64,000 nucleotides of DNA from Candidatus Rifleibacteriota bacterium. GTDB taxonomy: Bacteria > Muiribacteriota > Ozemobacteria > Ozemobacterales > Ozemobacteraceae. The stretch covers positions 124,001 to 188,000 of the forward strand of contig JADFZL010000010.1 in the NCBI GenBank assembly GCA_015232575.1, written 5' to 3'. Below the pieces are notes generated by a model, which saw nothing but the letters and a program-made list of their open reading frames with translations, did no database searches and was not told the origin of the DNA. The position numbers and the translations under genes were made by a program. Every line of letters begins with the position of its first letter. Within the stretch, counting starts at the first letter, position 1. Of this stretch, positions 43,273-51,486 are shown one piece after another.

Positions 43273-44184
43273 TCAATGCTTGTGATCAAATTTTTCTTTC
43301 CACCATTCTATTGTGTTTGAAAGCCCCTGTAATATTGGATATTTCTGTTGCCAGCCGGTTGATCTGAGTTTTAAGTTGTTTCCGCAGATAAAGGGTGGAT
43401 CCCATGGACGTGGAGGCAAAGCGCCGAATTGAATCAGATCTTTCTTTCCCATTATTTCTGCTGTTGTTTCGAGAAGGCTTCTTATTGTAATTGGAAATCC
43501 GGAAGAAACGTTAAAACTTCCCTGAATTTTCTTTTCGGAAATATTTACAAAAGCTGATGCGACATCGTGAACATGAATATAATCTCTTATCTGATCTCCG
43601 GTCGAGGCTTTGAAGAAGTTGTTTCCGCAGAGAGATTTTATCAGCGCCGGAAGAAGACGCATCGGGTTTTCATTAGGCCCGTAGGGGTAGAAAATTCTCA
43701 ACCACGCAAGTTTTGTGGAAGAGTTTTTTGTTAATTGCTCGCATAAGAGTCTGCACGAAGTTTTAGCAGCAGCGTAAAGCGTATCTGGTAAAATCAGAGT
43801 TTTGTCTTCGCTCATGTAACCGCCAGAATGATCATATTCAGCGCAAGTTCCGGCAATTGCAATATGAGCACATTTACATTCAATCAGGGATTTTACCAAT
43901 TTGACTGTAGAGAGAAGGCAATCAAGATTCTTTTCGGATTCAAGGTAATCAGGTGTTTTGACATGCCAGGCAAGATGAATTGCCGCATCTGGCGGATTAG
44001 AAGAAATAAGACTGCGAATCTTTTCGTGATTATTAAGGTCTTCGGAAAGAATGATCAGGTTATTCTGCTCGGAAAGATTTTCGTCAGGCAGCGAAATAGC
44101 AGTTACTTCGTGACCATTGCTTAAAAGCTGCCGCAATATTTCTGATCCAATAAAACCACTCGCGCCGGTAAGCAGAACTTTCAC
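43273..44184 (-). CDS. NAD-dependent epimerase/dehydratase (4-ketoreductase type)
   Basis: The 303-residue extended SDR has nucleotide-binding motif VLLTGASGFIGSEIL and active site YAAAKTSCRLLCEQL (YxxxK). It follows the CDP-sugar genes and an epimerase, so it probably performs the final 4-keto reduction of the CDP-6-deoxyhexose, as abequose synthase or TylC-type reductases do. The start is GTG at 44184 immediately after the epimerase stop, with GGAG upstream. Confidence 0.8.
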   Translation of the reverse strand: MKVLLTGASGFIGSEILRQLLSNGHEVTAISLPDENLSEQNNLIILSEDLNNHEKIRSLISSNPPDAAIHLAWHVKTPDYLESEKNLDCLLSTVKLVKSLIECKCAHIAIAGTCAEYDHSGGYMSEDKTLILPDTLYAAAKTSCRLLCEQLTKNSSTKLAWLRIFYPYGPNENPMRLLPALIKSLCGNNFFKASTGDQIRDYIHVHDVASAFVNISEKKIQGSFNVSSGFPITIRSLLETTAEIMGKKDLIQFGALPPRPWDPPFICGNNLKLRSTGWQQKYPILQGLSNTIEWWKEKFDHKH

Positions 44185-44718
44185 TCATATTTCTCCAAAA
44201 ATTGGATAATTGCAGTCTTTTTCAGAAATGCATGAAACCGGAAGTGGCCACTTAATATTGAAAAAAGGGTCATTCCATCTTATTCCGGAAGCACTTTGAG
44301 GGTTAAAAAAATTCCCCATCTGATAAAACACTTCCGTGTTGTCTGACGTTGTCTGAAAGCCATGTGCAAGGCCCCTTGGAATATAAAGCATTCTTCTGTT
44401 TCCGGAATTCAGTTCAAATGCTTCCCAGCGACCATAAGTTGCCGAATCAGGTCGAATATCGGCTACAACATCATAAATCGAGCCCATTGTACATCTTACA
44501 ATTTTCTGTTCAGCATCAGGCTCTTTCTGAAAGTGCATTCCGCGAAGGGTTCCCTGTCTTTTGTTGAAGGAAATATTGCATTGTACATTGTTGAATGATA
44601 TTCCGTGAGACAAAAAGTCTTTTTCGCACCATGAACGTGCAAAAAAGCCTCTTTCATCTGAAAGCGGCTCAATGTCAATTATAAAAAGCCCTTTTAAGGA
44701 AGTCTCCCGGAAAATCAT
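44185..44718 (-). CDS. rfbC: RmlC-like nucleotide-sugar 3- or 3,5-epimerase
   Basis: The 177-residue cupin matches RmlC closely: PLSDERGFFARSWCEKDF, GTLRGMHFQ with the catalytic histidine, IYDVVADIRPDSATYGRW and YIPRGLAHGFQTTSDNTEVFYQM with the catalytic tyrosine. In the dTDP-rhamnose pathway it epimerises C3 and C5. Here the neighbours make CDP-sugars, so the substrate is likely a CDP-4-keto-6-deoxyhexose. The rmlC-type name reflects family only. Confidence 0.85.
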   Translation of the reverse strand: MIFRETSLKGLFIIDIEPLSDERGFFARSWCEKDFLSHGISFNNVQCNISFNKRQGTLRGMHFQKEPDAEQKIVRCTMGSIYDVVADIRPDSATYGRWEAFELNSGNRRMLYIPRGLAHGFQTTSDNTEVFYQMGNFFNPQSASGIRWNDPFFNIKWPLPVSCISEKDCNYPIFGEI

Positions 44719-44724
44719 AGTTTG

Positions 44725-45957
44725 TCAGTCTATTATTTTCAGTTCTGGAATTGCTATTACAAACTTGCCGCCCCATTGCCTTATTGCACTCATCTGTGAA
44801 ATGATTTCATCTTTGATATTCCATGGAAGAATAAAAAGATAGTCTGGTTTCTCAGAAAGGATGACTTCTGGAGAATGAATTGGTATGTGGCTTCCGGGCA
44901 GGTATAAACCCTGCTTATGTGGACTGATATCAGTGGTAAATGGTACAAGATCCCTGCGAATGCCACAAAAATTGAAAAAAGTATTACATTTTGCTGGGGC
45001 TCCGTAACCAAGAACTTTTTTCCCCTTATTTGCGGCATCAATGAGAAAGCTTAGAGTATTCCAGCGAATTATGTCTGCACTTCTCTGGAAACTGAGATAT
45101 TTTTCAAGCGTTCCAAAACCCTCATTCTTTTCTCTCTGAATCAGTTCTGTGACTTTTTGAGTTATCGGTTTCGGTGACTCCTGATGTGTGACATAAACTC
45201 TTATTGAGCCGCCATGAGTCTGAAGTTCGTCAACATCATAAACCATGAGCCCGTGTCTTTTGAAAACTTCGGTGACAGTCAGAAATGAAAAATATGAAAA
45301 ATGTTCATGATAAATCGTGTCAAACTGCTTGTGTTCCAACAGACGGTAAATATGTGGAAATTCAAATGTTGCAGTGCCATTTGTATTGAGAATAATCTTT
45401 ATGCCACGTACAAAATCGTTCAAGTCTGGTACATGTGCAAGAACGTTATTTGCAACTAACAAATCTGGCTTTTTACCCTGTTCAGTAAGTGACCATGCCA
45501 GTTTTGTTCCGAAAAATTCTGTTATTACCGGAATCCCGATTTTTTCGGCTTCAATGGCCACGTTCTTTGCTGGTTCAATGCCAAGAACCGGAATACCGTG
45601 CTTCTGGAAATACTGAAGAAGATAGCCGTCATTGCATGCTAATTCCATAACAAGATTATTCTTGTTCAGAGAATGACGTTTTACAGATTCGTCAGCGTAT
45701 TTTTTGCTGTGTTCAAGCCATGATTTGGAATACGAAGAAAAGTATGAATAATCTCTGAATATCTGCTCAGGAGTTTCGAATTCCTGTAATTGTACTAGAT
45801 AGCAGTTGTCGCACACAAAAGCCTTTAATGGATAGTAAGGCTCCATCTGGTACAACATCTCCGAACTGAGGTATGAATTCGAAAGTGGTGTCATACCCAA
45901 ATCGACAAAAACATTTTTCAATGGCTTCTGACAAAACCTGCAATCAGGAAGTGACAT
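44725..45957 (-). CDS. Sugar C-methyltransferase (TylCIII-like, SAM-dependent)
   Basis: The start is ATG 45957 with AGGAG about ten bases upstream, so it overlaps rfbG by 14 bases; the longer frame to 46047 lies inside rfbG. The 410-residue protein has an N-terminal zinc-binding segment (CRFCQKPL ... FVCDNCYLVQLQEF), a central SAM domain (NLVMELACNDGYLLQYF, VLGIEPAKNVA) with YHEHFSYFSF, and a C-terminal domain (VLGYGAPAKCNTFFNFC). This three-domain plan is that of TylC3/NovU-type sugar C-3/C-5 methyltransferases. With rfbF/rfbG it implies a branched-chain deoxysugar. Confidence 0.85.
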   Translation of the reverse strand: MSLPDCRFCQKPLKNVFVDLGMTPLSNSYLSSEMLYQMEPYYPLKAFVCDNCYLVQLQEFETPEQIFRDYSYFSSYSKSWLEHSKKYADESVKRHSLNKNNLVMELACNDGYLLQYFQKHGIPVLGIEPAKNVAIEAEKIGIPVITEFFGTKLAWSLTEQGKKPDLLVANNVLAHVPDLNDFVRGIKIILNTNGTATFEFPHIYRLLEHKQFDTIYHEHFSYFSFLTVTEVFKRHGLMVYDVDELQTHGGSIRVYVTHQESPKPITQKVTELIQREKNEGFGTLEKYLSFQRSADIIRWNTLSFLIDAANKGKKVLGYGAPAKCNTFFNFCGIRRDLVPFTTDISPHKQGLYLPGSHIPIHSPEVILSEKPDYLFILPWNIKDEIISQMSAIRQWGGKFVIAIPELKIID

Positions 45958-47029
45958 CGCTAATTTTCTCCTGGTATTTTTCAATTTGCTGAAATGTTTT
46001 TTTCTGCATGTCTTCATTCTTCTGATAAGACGTGAACCATTCTGCAATAAGACTCAGAGTTTGATCCAGGGTACAGACAGGATTCCATTTCAGTGCTGTT
46101 CTGGCTTTTGACCAGTCGAGTCTGAGAATATTTGCTTCGTGAAGGGGCGACGGATGAATTTTTACCTCTGCACCTATGTTCGTAAGTTCAAGAAATCGTT
46201 CAACCATGTACCTGACGCTTTTTGAGGCACTGTCAAGGGGTCCGAAATTCCATGCTCCAATGAATTTTTCAGGCTGATTCCAGAGGTTTTCTGCAAGAAG
46301 AAGATATCCATAAAGTGGTTCAAGAACAAACTGCCATGGCCTTATGGAATCAGGATTCCGAAGTTCTATAAGACTTTTATTTTCAATAGCTCTGAAAATG
46401 TCCGGGAAAAGCCTGTTTTTTCCCCAGTCTCCACCGCCAATTACGTTGCCCGCTCTTGCACTTGCAAGCGCTGTGGAATATGAATTATCTTTTTTCTGTG
46501 GAAAAAAAGATCTTTCCCAGCAGCGCGTTATCAATTCTGAACATGCTTTACTTACCGAATATGGATCGAAACCGCCGAGTTGATCGTTTTCTCTGTATCC
46601 CCAGCACCATTCATGATTTTCATAGCACTTATCGGTTGTAACATTTACAATCACTCTTACCGACTGTCCTGACTTTCGCACAGCTTCAAAAACGTTTGCT
46701 GTACCAATTATATTCGTTGACAATGTGCTGATTGGAGAATCATACGAAGTTCTCACAAGAGATTGAGCAGCAAGATGAATAACTATTTCAGGCTTGAATG
46801 ACGCAATGGCGCTGTTAAGAGACTCGAAATCCTCGATATTGCCGTGTTTTGACTCAATAAGATCTGATATTCTGGCAATTTTAAAAAGATTCGGGTTGGA
46901 TGGAGCCTCAAGTGAATAACCCATTACTTTGCTTCCAAGAGATGAAAGCCAAAGTGAAAGCCAGCTTCCTTTGAAGCCCGTATGTCCGGTTAAAAAGACT
47001 CTTTTATTTTTCCAGAAATTGACGTTCAT
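45944..47029 (-). CDS. rfbG: CDP-glucose 4,6-dehydratase
   Basis: The 361-residue SDR makes CDP-4-keto-6-deoxyglucose. NAD motif VFLTGHTGFKGSWLSLWL, YSVSKACSELI (YxxxK) and ARAGNVIGGGDWGKNRLFPDI are diagnostic for RfbG/DdhB. It overlaps the cytidylyltransferase gene by four bases and the C-methyltransferase gene by 14, so the three are coupled. Confidence 0.94.
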   Translation of the reverse strand: MNVNFWKNKRVFLTGHTGFKGSWLSLWLSSLGSKVMGYSLEAPSNPNLFKIARISDLIESKHGNIEDFESLNSAIASFKPEIVIHLAAQSLVRTSYDSPISTLSTNIIGTANVFEAVRKSGQSVRVIVNVTTDKCYENHEWCWGYRENDQLGGFDPYSVSKACSELITRCWERSFFPQKKDNSYSTALASARAGNVIGGGDWGKNRLFPDIFRAIENKSLIELRNPDSIRPWQFVLEPLYGYLLLAENLWNQPEKFIGAWNFGPLDSASKSVRYMVERFLELTNIGAEVKIHPSPLHEANILRLDWSKARTALKWNPVCTLDQTLSLIAEWFTSYQKNEDMQKKTFQQIEKYQEKISDVTS

Positions 47030-47796
47030 TTCCAGAGCTTCCAGGGTGCATTTCCGGAACTCCAGAGAGATTCGAGAGTGTTTTTGTCACGCAGTGTATC
47101 CATTGGTTTCCAGAAACCGTAATGCTTGAATGCCGCAAGTTTGTTTTCTTCAGCAAGTTTTATCAACGGAACGTCTTCCCACGAGGTGCGGTCTCCTGAA
47201 ATGTAATCAATTGCAGCAGGCTCGACGACAAAAAATCCGCCGTTAATCCAGGCTCCATCACCTTGAGGTTTCTCTTCAAACTTCTTTACTTTAACTTCCT
47301 GAATTTCAACTGCGCCATATCGACCGGGCGGCTGAACTGCCGTCAGAGTGACAGTCGCATTGTTTTTTTTGTGAAATTCAATAAGTTTGGCAATATTTAC
47401 ATCGCTTACGCCGTCTCCATAGGTAAAACAGAACGCTTCGTTATCTAAAAATGTGCGAACTCTTTTAAGGCGGCCTCCAGTGAGGGTCTCTTCGCCGGTG
47501 TCTACAAGTGTAACTTTCCACGGTTCTGATTTGCTCTGATGAATTTTCATTTCATTTTTCTGCATATCGAAGGTAACATCAGACTGATGAAGAAAGTAGT
47601 TCGCAAAATACTCCTTTATCATGTAACCCTTATAGCCAAGGCAGATGATAAAATCGTTTACGCCATAAAAGGAATAAATTTTCATTATATGCCATAAAAC
47701 CGGCATTCCACCGATTTCAACCATGGGCTTTGGTTTTAGTACTGTTTCCTCACTCAACCTGGTTCCGAGTCCGCCTGCCAGGATAACAGCTTTCAT
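47026..47796 (-). CDS. rfbF: Glucose-1-phosphate cytidylyltransferase
   Basis: It forms CDP-glucose from CTP and glucose-1-phosphate. The pyrophosphorylase motif MKAVILAGGLGTRLSEETVLKPKPMVEIG, FCFTYGDGVSDVNI and the length (256) are typical of RfbF/DdhA. AGGTG precedes ATG. It is the first gene of the CDP-sugar set; the 165-base gap 47797-47961 upstream should contain a promoter but no clear one was seen. Confidence 0.95.
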   Translation of the reverse strand: MKAVILAGGLGTRLSEETVLKPKPMVEIGGMPVLWHIMKIYSFYGVNDFIICLGYKGYMIKEYFANYFLHQSDVTFDMQKNEMKIHQSKSEPWKVTLVDTGEETLTGGRLKRVRTFLDNEAFCFTYGDGVSDVNIAKLIEFHKKNNATVTLTAVQPPGRYGAVEIQEVKVKKFEEKPQGDGAWINGGFFVVEPAAIDYISGDRTSWEDVPLIKLAEENKLAAFKHYGFWKPMDTLRDKNTLESLWSSGNAPWKLWK

Positions 47797-47961
47797 ATAG
47801 ACACCTCTTTATTCAACTCTTATTGAATCTGTTTTCAAAATAAGGCTTCTGCATTTTTTTAAATGGTTGACAAGCAGAACCAAATTTTCTGATGGAAATA
47901 TCAGGCGGAAATTCTAGCACTTTTGATGATTAAAAGGCAATAGAAAATATGGGTTTAGGAA

Positions 47962-48774
47962 TTAAATATTAAACCAGTTTTTGTTTTTTCGTATTATTTC
48001 CGAAAGTTTTGGACCAAAAATCTTTTTGGCGATTTCTGAAATTATATTGTTTATTATGAAGAAAAAGTAGAATAAATGCATTCCATGAGTCTGAAAGTAT
48101 TTCCTGGAAATCTTCCAGCGCTCAATTATTGAAATAATTGCATTCTTTCCAGAAAAGCCTCCGGCTTTTATAAGAGCTACCGGAAGATCAATATAATGAA
48201 ACTTCATTTCTTTTGAATAACAATATGAAAAAAAGTCAAAATCAGCTCCAAAAACATAGTGCAAGTCAAAAGGCTTTATTCTGTGACATTCGGTAAGACT
48301 TAAAATTGCCTGATGCGAAAATGGAAGCCCTTTCCAGAGGTTATTAATACTGCCGGCTCTGGAAAACTTTTTATAGCCTGTGTAATCAATTTCATGATTT
48401 CCGTAAATGAAAGCTGCATCATCGGGTATCTGCGTTTCGAATATCTTTTTTAGGACGTCTTCCGAATAAAACATGTCTCCCGAATTCATAAATATAAGCC
48501 ATTTCCCCCGTGCAATTTTCACGGCTTTATTCATTGCATCGTAAATACCTTTATCAGGTTCGCTTATCATGTAGTCTATTTTATCAGAGTAATTTTCAAG
48601 AATATTGAGCGTTGAATCCTTTGAACCACCGTCTATTACTATATATTCGTAGTTATCGAAGTTCTGATTAATGATGCTTTCAACCGTTGCGGCAATATCT
48701 TTTTCATTGTTAAAGACAACCGTAATAACACTAACAAGCGGAATAATTTTTCCATCAGTTCTATTTGTTTTCAT
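47962..48774 (-). CDS. Glycosyltransferase family 2 (WcaA-like)
   Basis: The 270-residue GT-A enzyme has VSVITVVFNNEKDIAATVESI at the start and the DxD-equivalent region YIVIDGGSKDSTL with KWLIFMNSGDMF. The C-terminus has one hydrophobic helix (MHLFYFFFIINNII). AGGAG lies eight bases before ATG. It is the most upstream gene of the polysaccharide region and is separated from rfbF by 165 bases. Confidence 0.85.
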   Translation of the reverse strand: MKTNRTDGKIIPLVSVITVVFNNEKDIAATVESIINQNFDNYEYIVIDGGSKDSTLNILENYSDKIDYMISEPDKGIYDAMNKAVKIARGKWLIFMNSGDMFYSEDVLKKIFETQIPDDAAFIYGNHEIDYTGYKKFSRAGSINNLWKGLPFSHQAILSLTECHRIKPFDLHYVFGADFDFFSYCYSKEMKFHYIDLPVALIKAGGFSGKNAIISIIERWKISRKYFQTHGMHLFYFFFIINNIISEIAKKIFGPKLSEIIRKNKNWFNI

Positions 48775-48833
48775 AACATTTTCTCCTGAAAGTCAGAAAA
48801 TACTTATTACAGCAAACCTTAAATTTCTACCAT

Positions 48834-48895
48834 GTCATTTCGACCGAAGGTAGAAATCTCGCTTTATGAGATCTCTCACATCCGTTCGAGATGAC
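48834..48895. repeat. Dispersed palindromic repeat, family A (copy 5)
   Basis: GTCATTTCGACCGAAGGTAG at the left and TCCGTTCGAGATGAC at the right form inverted ends, with AAATCTCGCTTTATGAGATC between. It marks the border between the polysaccharide operon and the integron cassettes. Confidence 0.65.
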
Positions 48896-48929
48896 AGCCC
48901 AACGTTGAGCGTCGGATTAGAGGGCGTTT

Positions 48930-49404
48930 TCATTTATGCGCCAAGACTTTCAAAAACTGATCCATTCCACGCAGGCGTAGTTCTATCGAGTGCTCGCTTC
49001 CGTCAGGCAGGGTAAAGCCCAAAGTAACGCTTCTTTCCAAAAAAGAATTTTCTTTCCTCAATGGTATGAATTCTGTTTTTCGGAATGCTGTATTCGAGGT
49101 CATAGATTTCGGGAAGAAACATCAGGTTGAAAGGAAATTTTGGTTGAACAATGAGCGAGTTGTCGGTTACAGCCACGGTTAAACAGTTGCGCGCGCCACC
49201 AAGCCTAGTGAAGAAATTTCGATTCGAACGCCCCGATCCTGTTGATTCATAGAACGCATCATGATCTGACTTTCGAGGAAAAAACGGCTTTCCTTTTGAC
49301 CTGCGATAAAAAATTGAAGCAACAATCCACAACGCAATCCACGCAAGTGCTCCGCCAAAGAGCACCGGAAATGCAGTATCAATATTGGAGAGGATGTTCT
49401 GCAT
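48930..49404 (-). pseudogene. Frameshifted small membrane protein (integron cassette gene)
   Basis: The open frame from ATG 49404 gives a membrane helix (FPVLFGGALAWIALWIVASIFY) and a beta-rich domain (NSLIVQPKFPFNLMFLPEIYDLEYSIPKNRIHTIEERKFFFGKK), then stops at 49003. Shifting by one base near 49030-49045 continues naturally as SVTLGFTLPDGSEHSIELRL, RGMDQFLKVLAHK and a TGA at 48930-48932. A one-base indel has therefore split a PH-like domain gene. Homopolymers (AAAAAA and AAA on the plus strand) are close, so a sequencing error is possible. The gene begins seven bases after an attC site, as cassette genes do, with GAGG six bases before ATG. Confidence 0.6.
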
Positions 49405-49411
49405 AGGAGAC

Positions 49412-49468
49412 CTCTAACGCCCAGGATGAGGAGCGCGTTCGCGCGTCTGCTCGATCCGTTTGTTGGCG
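49412..49468 (-). other. attC site 1
   Basis: Outer boxes CTCTAAC (49412-49418) and GTTGGCG (49462-49468) flank L boxes GGATGAG (49424-49430) and CTCGATCC (49450-49457). The L boxes pair except for one extrahelical G at 49453. The central part (GAGCGCG-TT-CGCGCG-like) forms a variable stem. On the minus strand the extra base is in the 5' half, so the cassette direction is minus. Confidence 0.72.
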
Positions 49469-49517
49469 GATCATGGCACGAAAACGGACAATGCTACTGT
49501 TGCGCTCATCAGCCGGG

Positions 49518-49548
49518 GCGTTGGCTGGTGCAGCGCACCAGCCAACGC
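49518..49548. repeat. Perfect 14-bp palindrome at a cassette boundary
   Basis: GCGTTGGCTGGTGC (49518-49531) and GCACCAGCCAACGC (49535-49548) flank three bases. The right arm contains the R box of attC site 2, so the left arm places an inverted R-box copy within the neighbouring short, gene-free cassette. Confidence 0.75.
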
Positions 49549-49597
49549 GGAGGTAACCTGTGAGCGTGAGCGAATCAGGTTCACCGACTGGTTGGCG
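49540..49597 (-). other. attC site 2
   Basis: AGCCAAC (49540-49546), five-base spacer, GGTAACCTG (49552-49560), central loop, CAGGTTCACC (49576-49585), five-base spacer, GTTGGCG (49591-49597). L boxes pair with a single extrahelical C at 49582. This is the attC layout exactly. Its L boxes and one spacer are identical to those of attC site 4. The stretch 49598-49839 to its right contains no gene I can support. Confidence 0.8.
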
Positions 49598-49839
49598 TAT
49601 CTATTGATTGAAAATACCCGCTGTAAAAGCTTCTCATCCATTGAACACACATCCAAGCATCTTTGCCTTAAAAAAAAATCCGATTTACTACTCATCCACC
49701 GCCAGTAAGCAATTAGCGATATCCTATCTTTCAATCTCACGCACAACCGGTCTTTTTGCATTTCCTCGGTGGTGTTCCAGATTGCTTAACAAATTTTCAT
49801 CAAAACAATATAAGGACTTGTCGAAGCAACACCAGATGC

Positions 49840-50802
49840 TCAATCATTTTCCGCAAATGTATCCGGCTTTGCATCCTTGAAAACCGTCTCAAACAATTCA
49901 TGCAGTTTTTGCTGTAAAAGCTTTTTATTAGGCAGTTTCAAAGAATATTCAGACACCAATGCGGGAGATAAGGATCGACTTAGAGCATACTCCACAACCT
50001 CACTGTCTTTCCCTTTACAAAGCAAAATATCAAGGCTGGGGTTTTCATGCGATTTTTTAACATCCCGATCAAGGGCTTCCAGGTAAAAATTGAGTTTCCC
50101 CAGATACTCCGGTTTGAAGTCGGTAATTTTAAGCTCAAAAGCAACAAGGGACTGTAATTCGCGATTGAAAAACAGCAAATCTATAAAATAATCATTCATT
50201 CCAACCTGCACCTTGAATTCTTCACCCACAAAGATGAAATCTCTTCCTAATTCAAGGAGAAAAGATTTCAGGTGATTGACGAGCCCCTTTTTAAGGTCCT
50301 TTTCAGAATGATCATCAGGTAGTCCAAGGAATTCGAATACGTATGCATCTTTTATTTGCTTGAACATCAATTTAGAAGCCGGATGGTCTGGAATTTGAAT
50401 ATTTGAACCAAGCATCACTCGTTCAAAAACTGCACTATCAAGTTGTCGCTCCAATTCCCTTTTTGTATAGTTTTCTTTGATTGCCAACTTGATATAAAAT
50501 TCCCTTTCTTCAGGAGTTTTTGTTTTAGACAATATGAGCAGATGTTGTGAGCACCCTAATTGTGTCACTAATGGTGACACAATTGCGTTCTTATTGTACG
50601 CATCATAAAATTGCTTCATGCGATAAAGATTTCTGCGGTTGAACCCTTTATAATCAGGACCATGTTGGCTCAAACAATTTGCAAGCTGTTCCAAGGTTTT
50701 CTCGCCCCAGACTGCTGATTCCATTTGACTTTCAATTGGATTTAATTCCGGTGAATATGGTGGTAAAGAATGAAAAGTAAAGCATTCTGTGATTGATGTC
50801 AA
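49840..50802 (-). CDS. Truncated DUF1016 (PDDEXK) nuclease fused to an IS630 transposase tail
   Basis: Residues ~30-320 are a YhcG/DUF1016 protein: GEKTLEQLANCLSQHGPDYKGFNRRNLYRMKQFY, then the nuclease domain with GEEFKVQVGMNDYFIDLLFFNRELQSLVAFELKITDFKPEYLGKL, where D-...-FELK is the PD-(D/E)XK core. The N-terminus is not DUF1016; it reads FHSLPPYSPELNPIES, the end of an IS630-family DDE transposase. The joint near 50718 replaces about 50 residues of the DUF1016 N-terminal helical domain. The start is a TTG directly after the TGA of the HEPN gene, so translation would depend on coupling. The nuclease core is intact, but function is doubtful. Confidence 0.75.
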   Translation of the reverse strand: MTSITECFTFHSLPPYSPELNPIESQMESAVWGEKTLEQLANCLSQHGPDYKGFNRRNLYRMKQFYDAYNKNAIVSPLVTQLGCSQHLLILSKTKTPEEREFYIKLAIKENYTKRELERQLDSAVFERVMLGSNIQIPDHPASKLMFKQIKDAYVFEFLGLPDDHSEKDLKKGLVNHLKSFLLELGRDFIFVGEEFKVQVGMNDYFIDLLFFNRELQSLVAFELKITDFKPEYLGKLNFYLEALDRDVKKSHENPSLDILLCKGKDSEVVEYALSRSLSPALVSEYSLKLPNKKLLQQKLHELFETVFKDAKPDTFAEND

Positions 50803-51486
50803 TCAATAGTACCTTCGACTATTGGGTTTAACGTATTTTTTAGAATCACAGTGTTCTTCAATGACTGACAGAAACATTTGTGTTGCTTCAGATACTATTT
50901 CCAATTTCTGTCTTAAAATATTCGCCCTATATCTTTCGCCCACTGAAGATGCGCTATCTCGTCCATGAGCTACAGCATTTCGTCTATCTACCACTTCGTC
51001 AATAGTGACTCTGCCTCTTGTCCCAAAAGAAAAACCATCTATACCCAGTATTGTAGTAATTTCAATTATTGTTGTCACCCAAGCATTCTGTAAGTGGTTA
51101 GCAAAAATTGCTTCATTAATAGGAACTACATTTTTAGAAATTGATTCTGAGAATATCTCGGACGACTTTATTAGAACTTTCGAGTGGCTGGAATCTTTTA
51201 GCGATTTAAACTTATCTGACAACGCAATAGACAGTAGTGTTGGAGATAGATGGTTGTTTTTAATGCTTTTGGAGGAAATTAGCGTAAGTGCGGTTTCAAT
51301 AATTTCATTAATTGACTTCTCAAACGCAGCGTATAGATGAACATAAAAAAGCCCTTTCATTATTTTAACGTCTAATGGAACGAGTTCAGTTACGTCAGCA
51401 GGTTCAGATGAGGTAATATGGTTTAGCAGAACCTGGACTTCATTAAATCGTTCGCTAACTCTTCTAGTTACCGATGAAAAACTCAT
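50803..51486 (-). CDS. HEPN-domain protein (MAE_28990/RiboL-PSP-like)
   Basis: This helical protein has 227 residues. Near the C-terminus VDRRNAVAHGRDSASSV contains the R-N-x-x-x-H motif (RNAVAH) of HEPN ribonucleases, and YVHLYAAFEKSINEIIETAL is the typical N-terminal helix of the MAE_28990 group. HEPN proteins are RNA cleavers in toxin-antitoxin and abortive-infection systems. It overlaps the DUF262 gene by four bases (ATGA), a pairing consistent with a two-gene defence module in which DUF262 senses or controls and HEPN kills. Function is inferred. Confidence 0.72.
   Translation of the reverse strand: MSFSSVTRRVSERFNEVQVLLNHITSSEPADVTELVPLDVKIMKGLFYVHLYAAFEKSINEIIETALTLISSKSIKNNHLSPTLLSIALSDKFKSLKDSSHSKVLIKSSEIFSESISKNVVPINEAIFANHLQNAWVTTIIEITTILGIDGFSFGTRGRVTIDEVVDRRNAVAHGRDSASSVGERYRANILRQKLEIVSEATQMFLSVIEEHCDSKKYVKPNSRRYY

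Noticed and set aside
45958..46047. Longer start of the C-methyltransferase
   Set aside because: It lies inside rfbG; AGGAG before ATG 45957 and the zinc-motif start argue for the short form.
49471..49761. Minus-strand ORF across attC 2
   Set aside because: It reads through the attC stem and palindrome and shows no family features.
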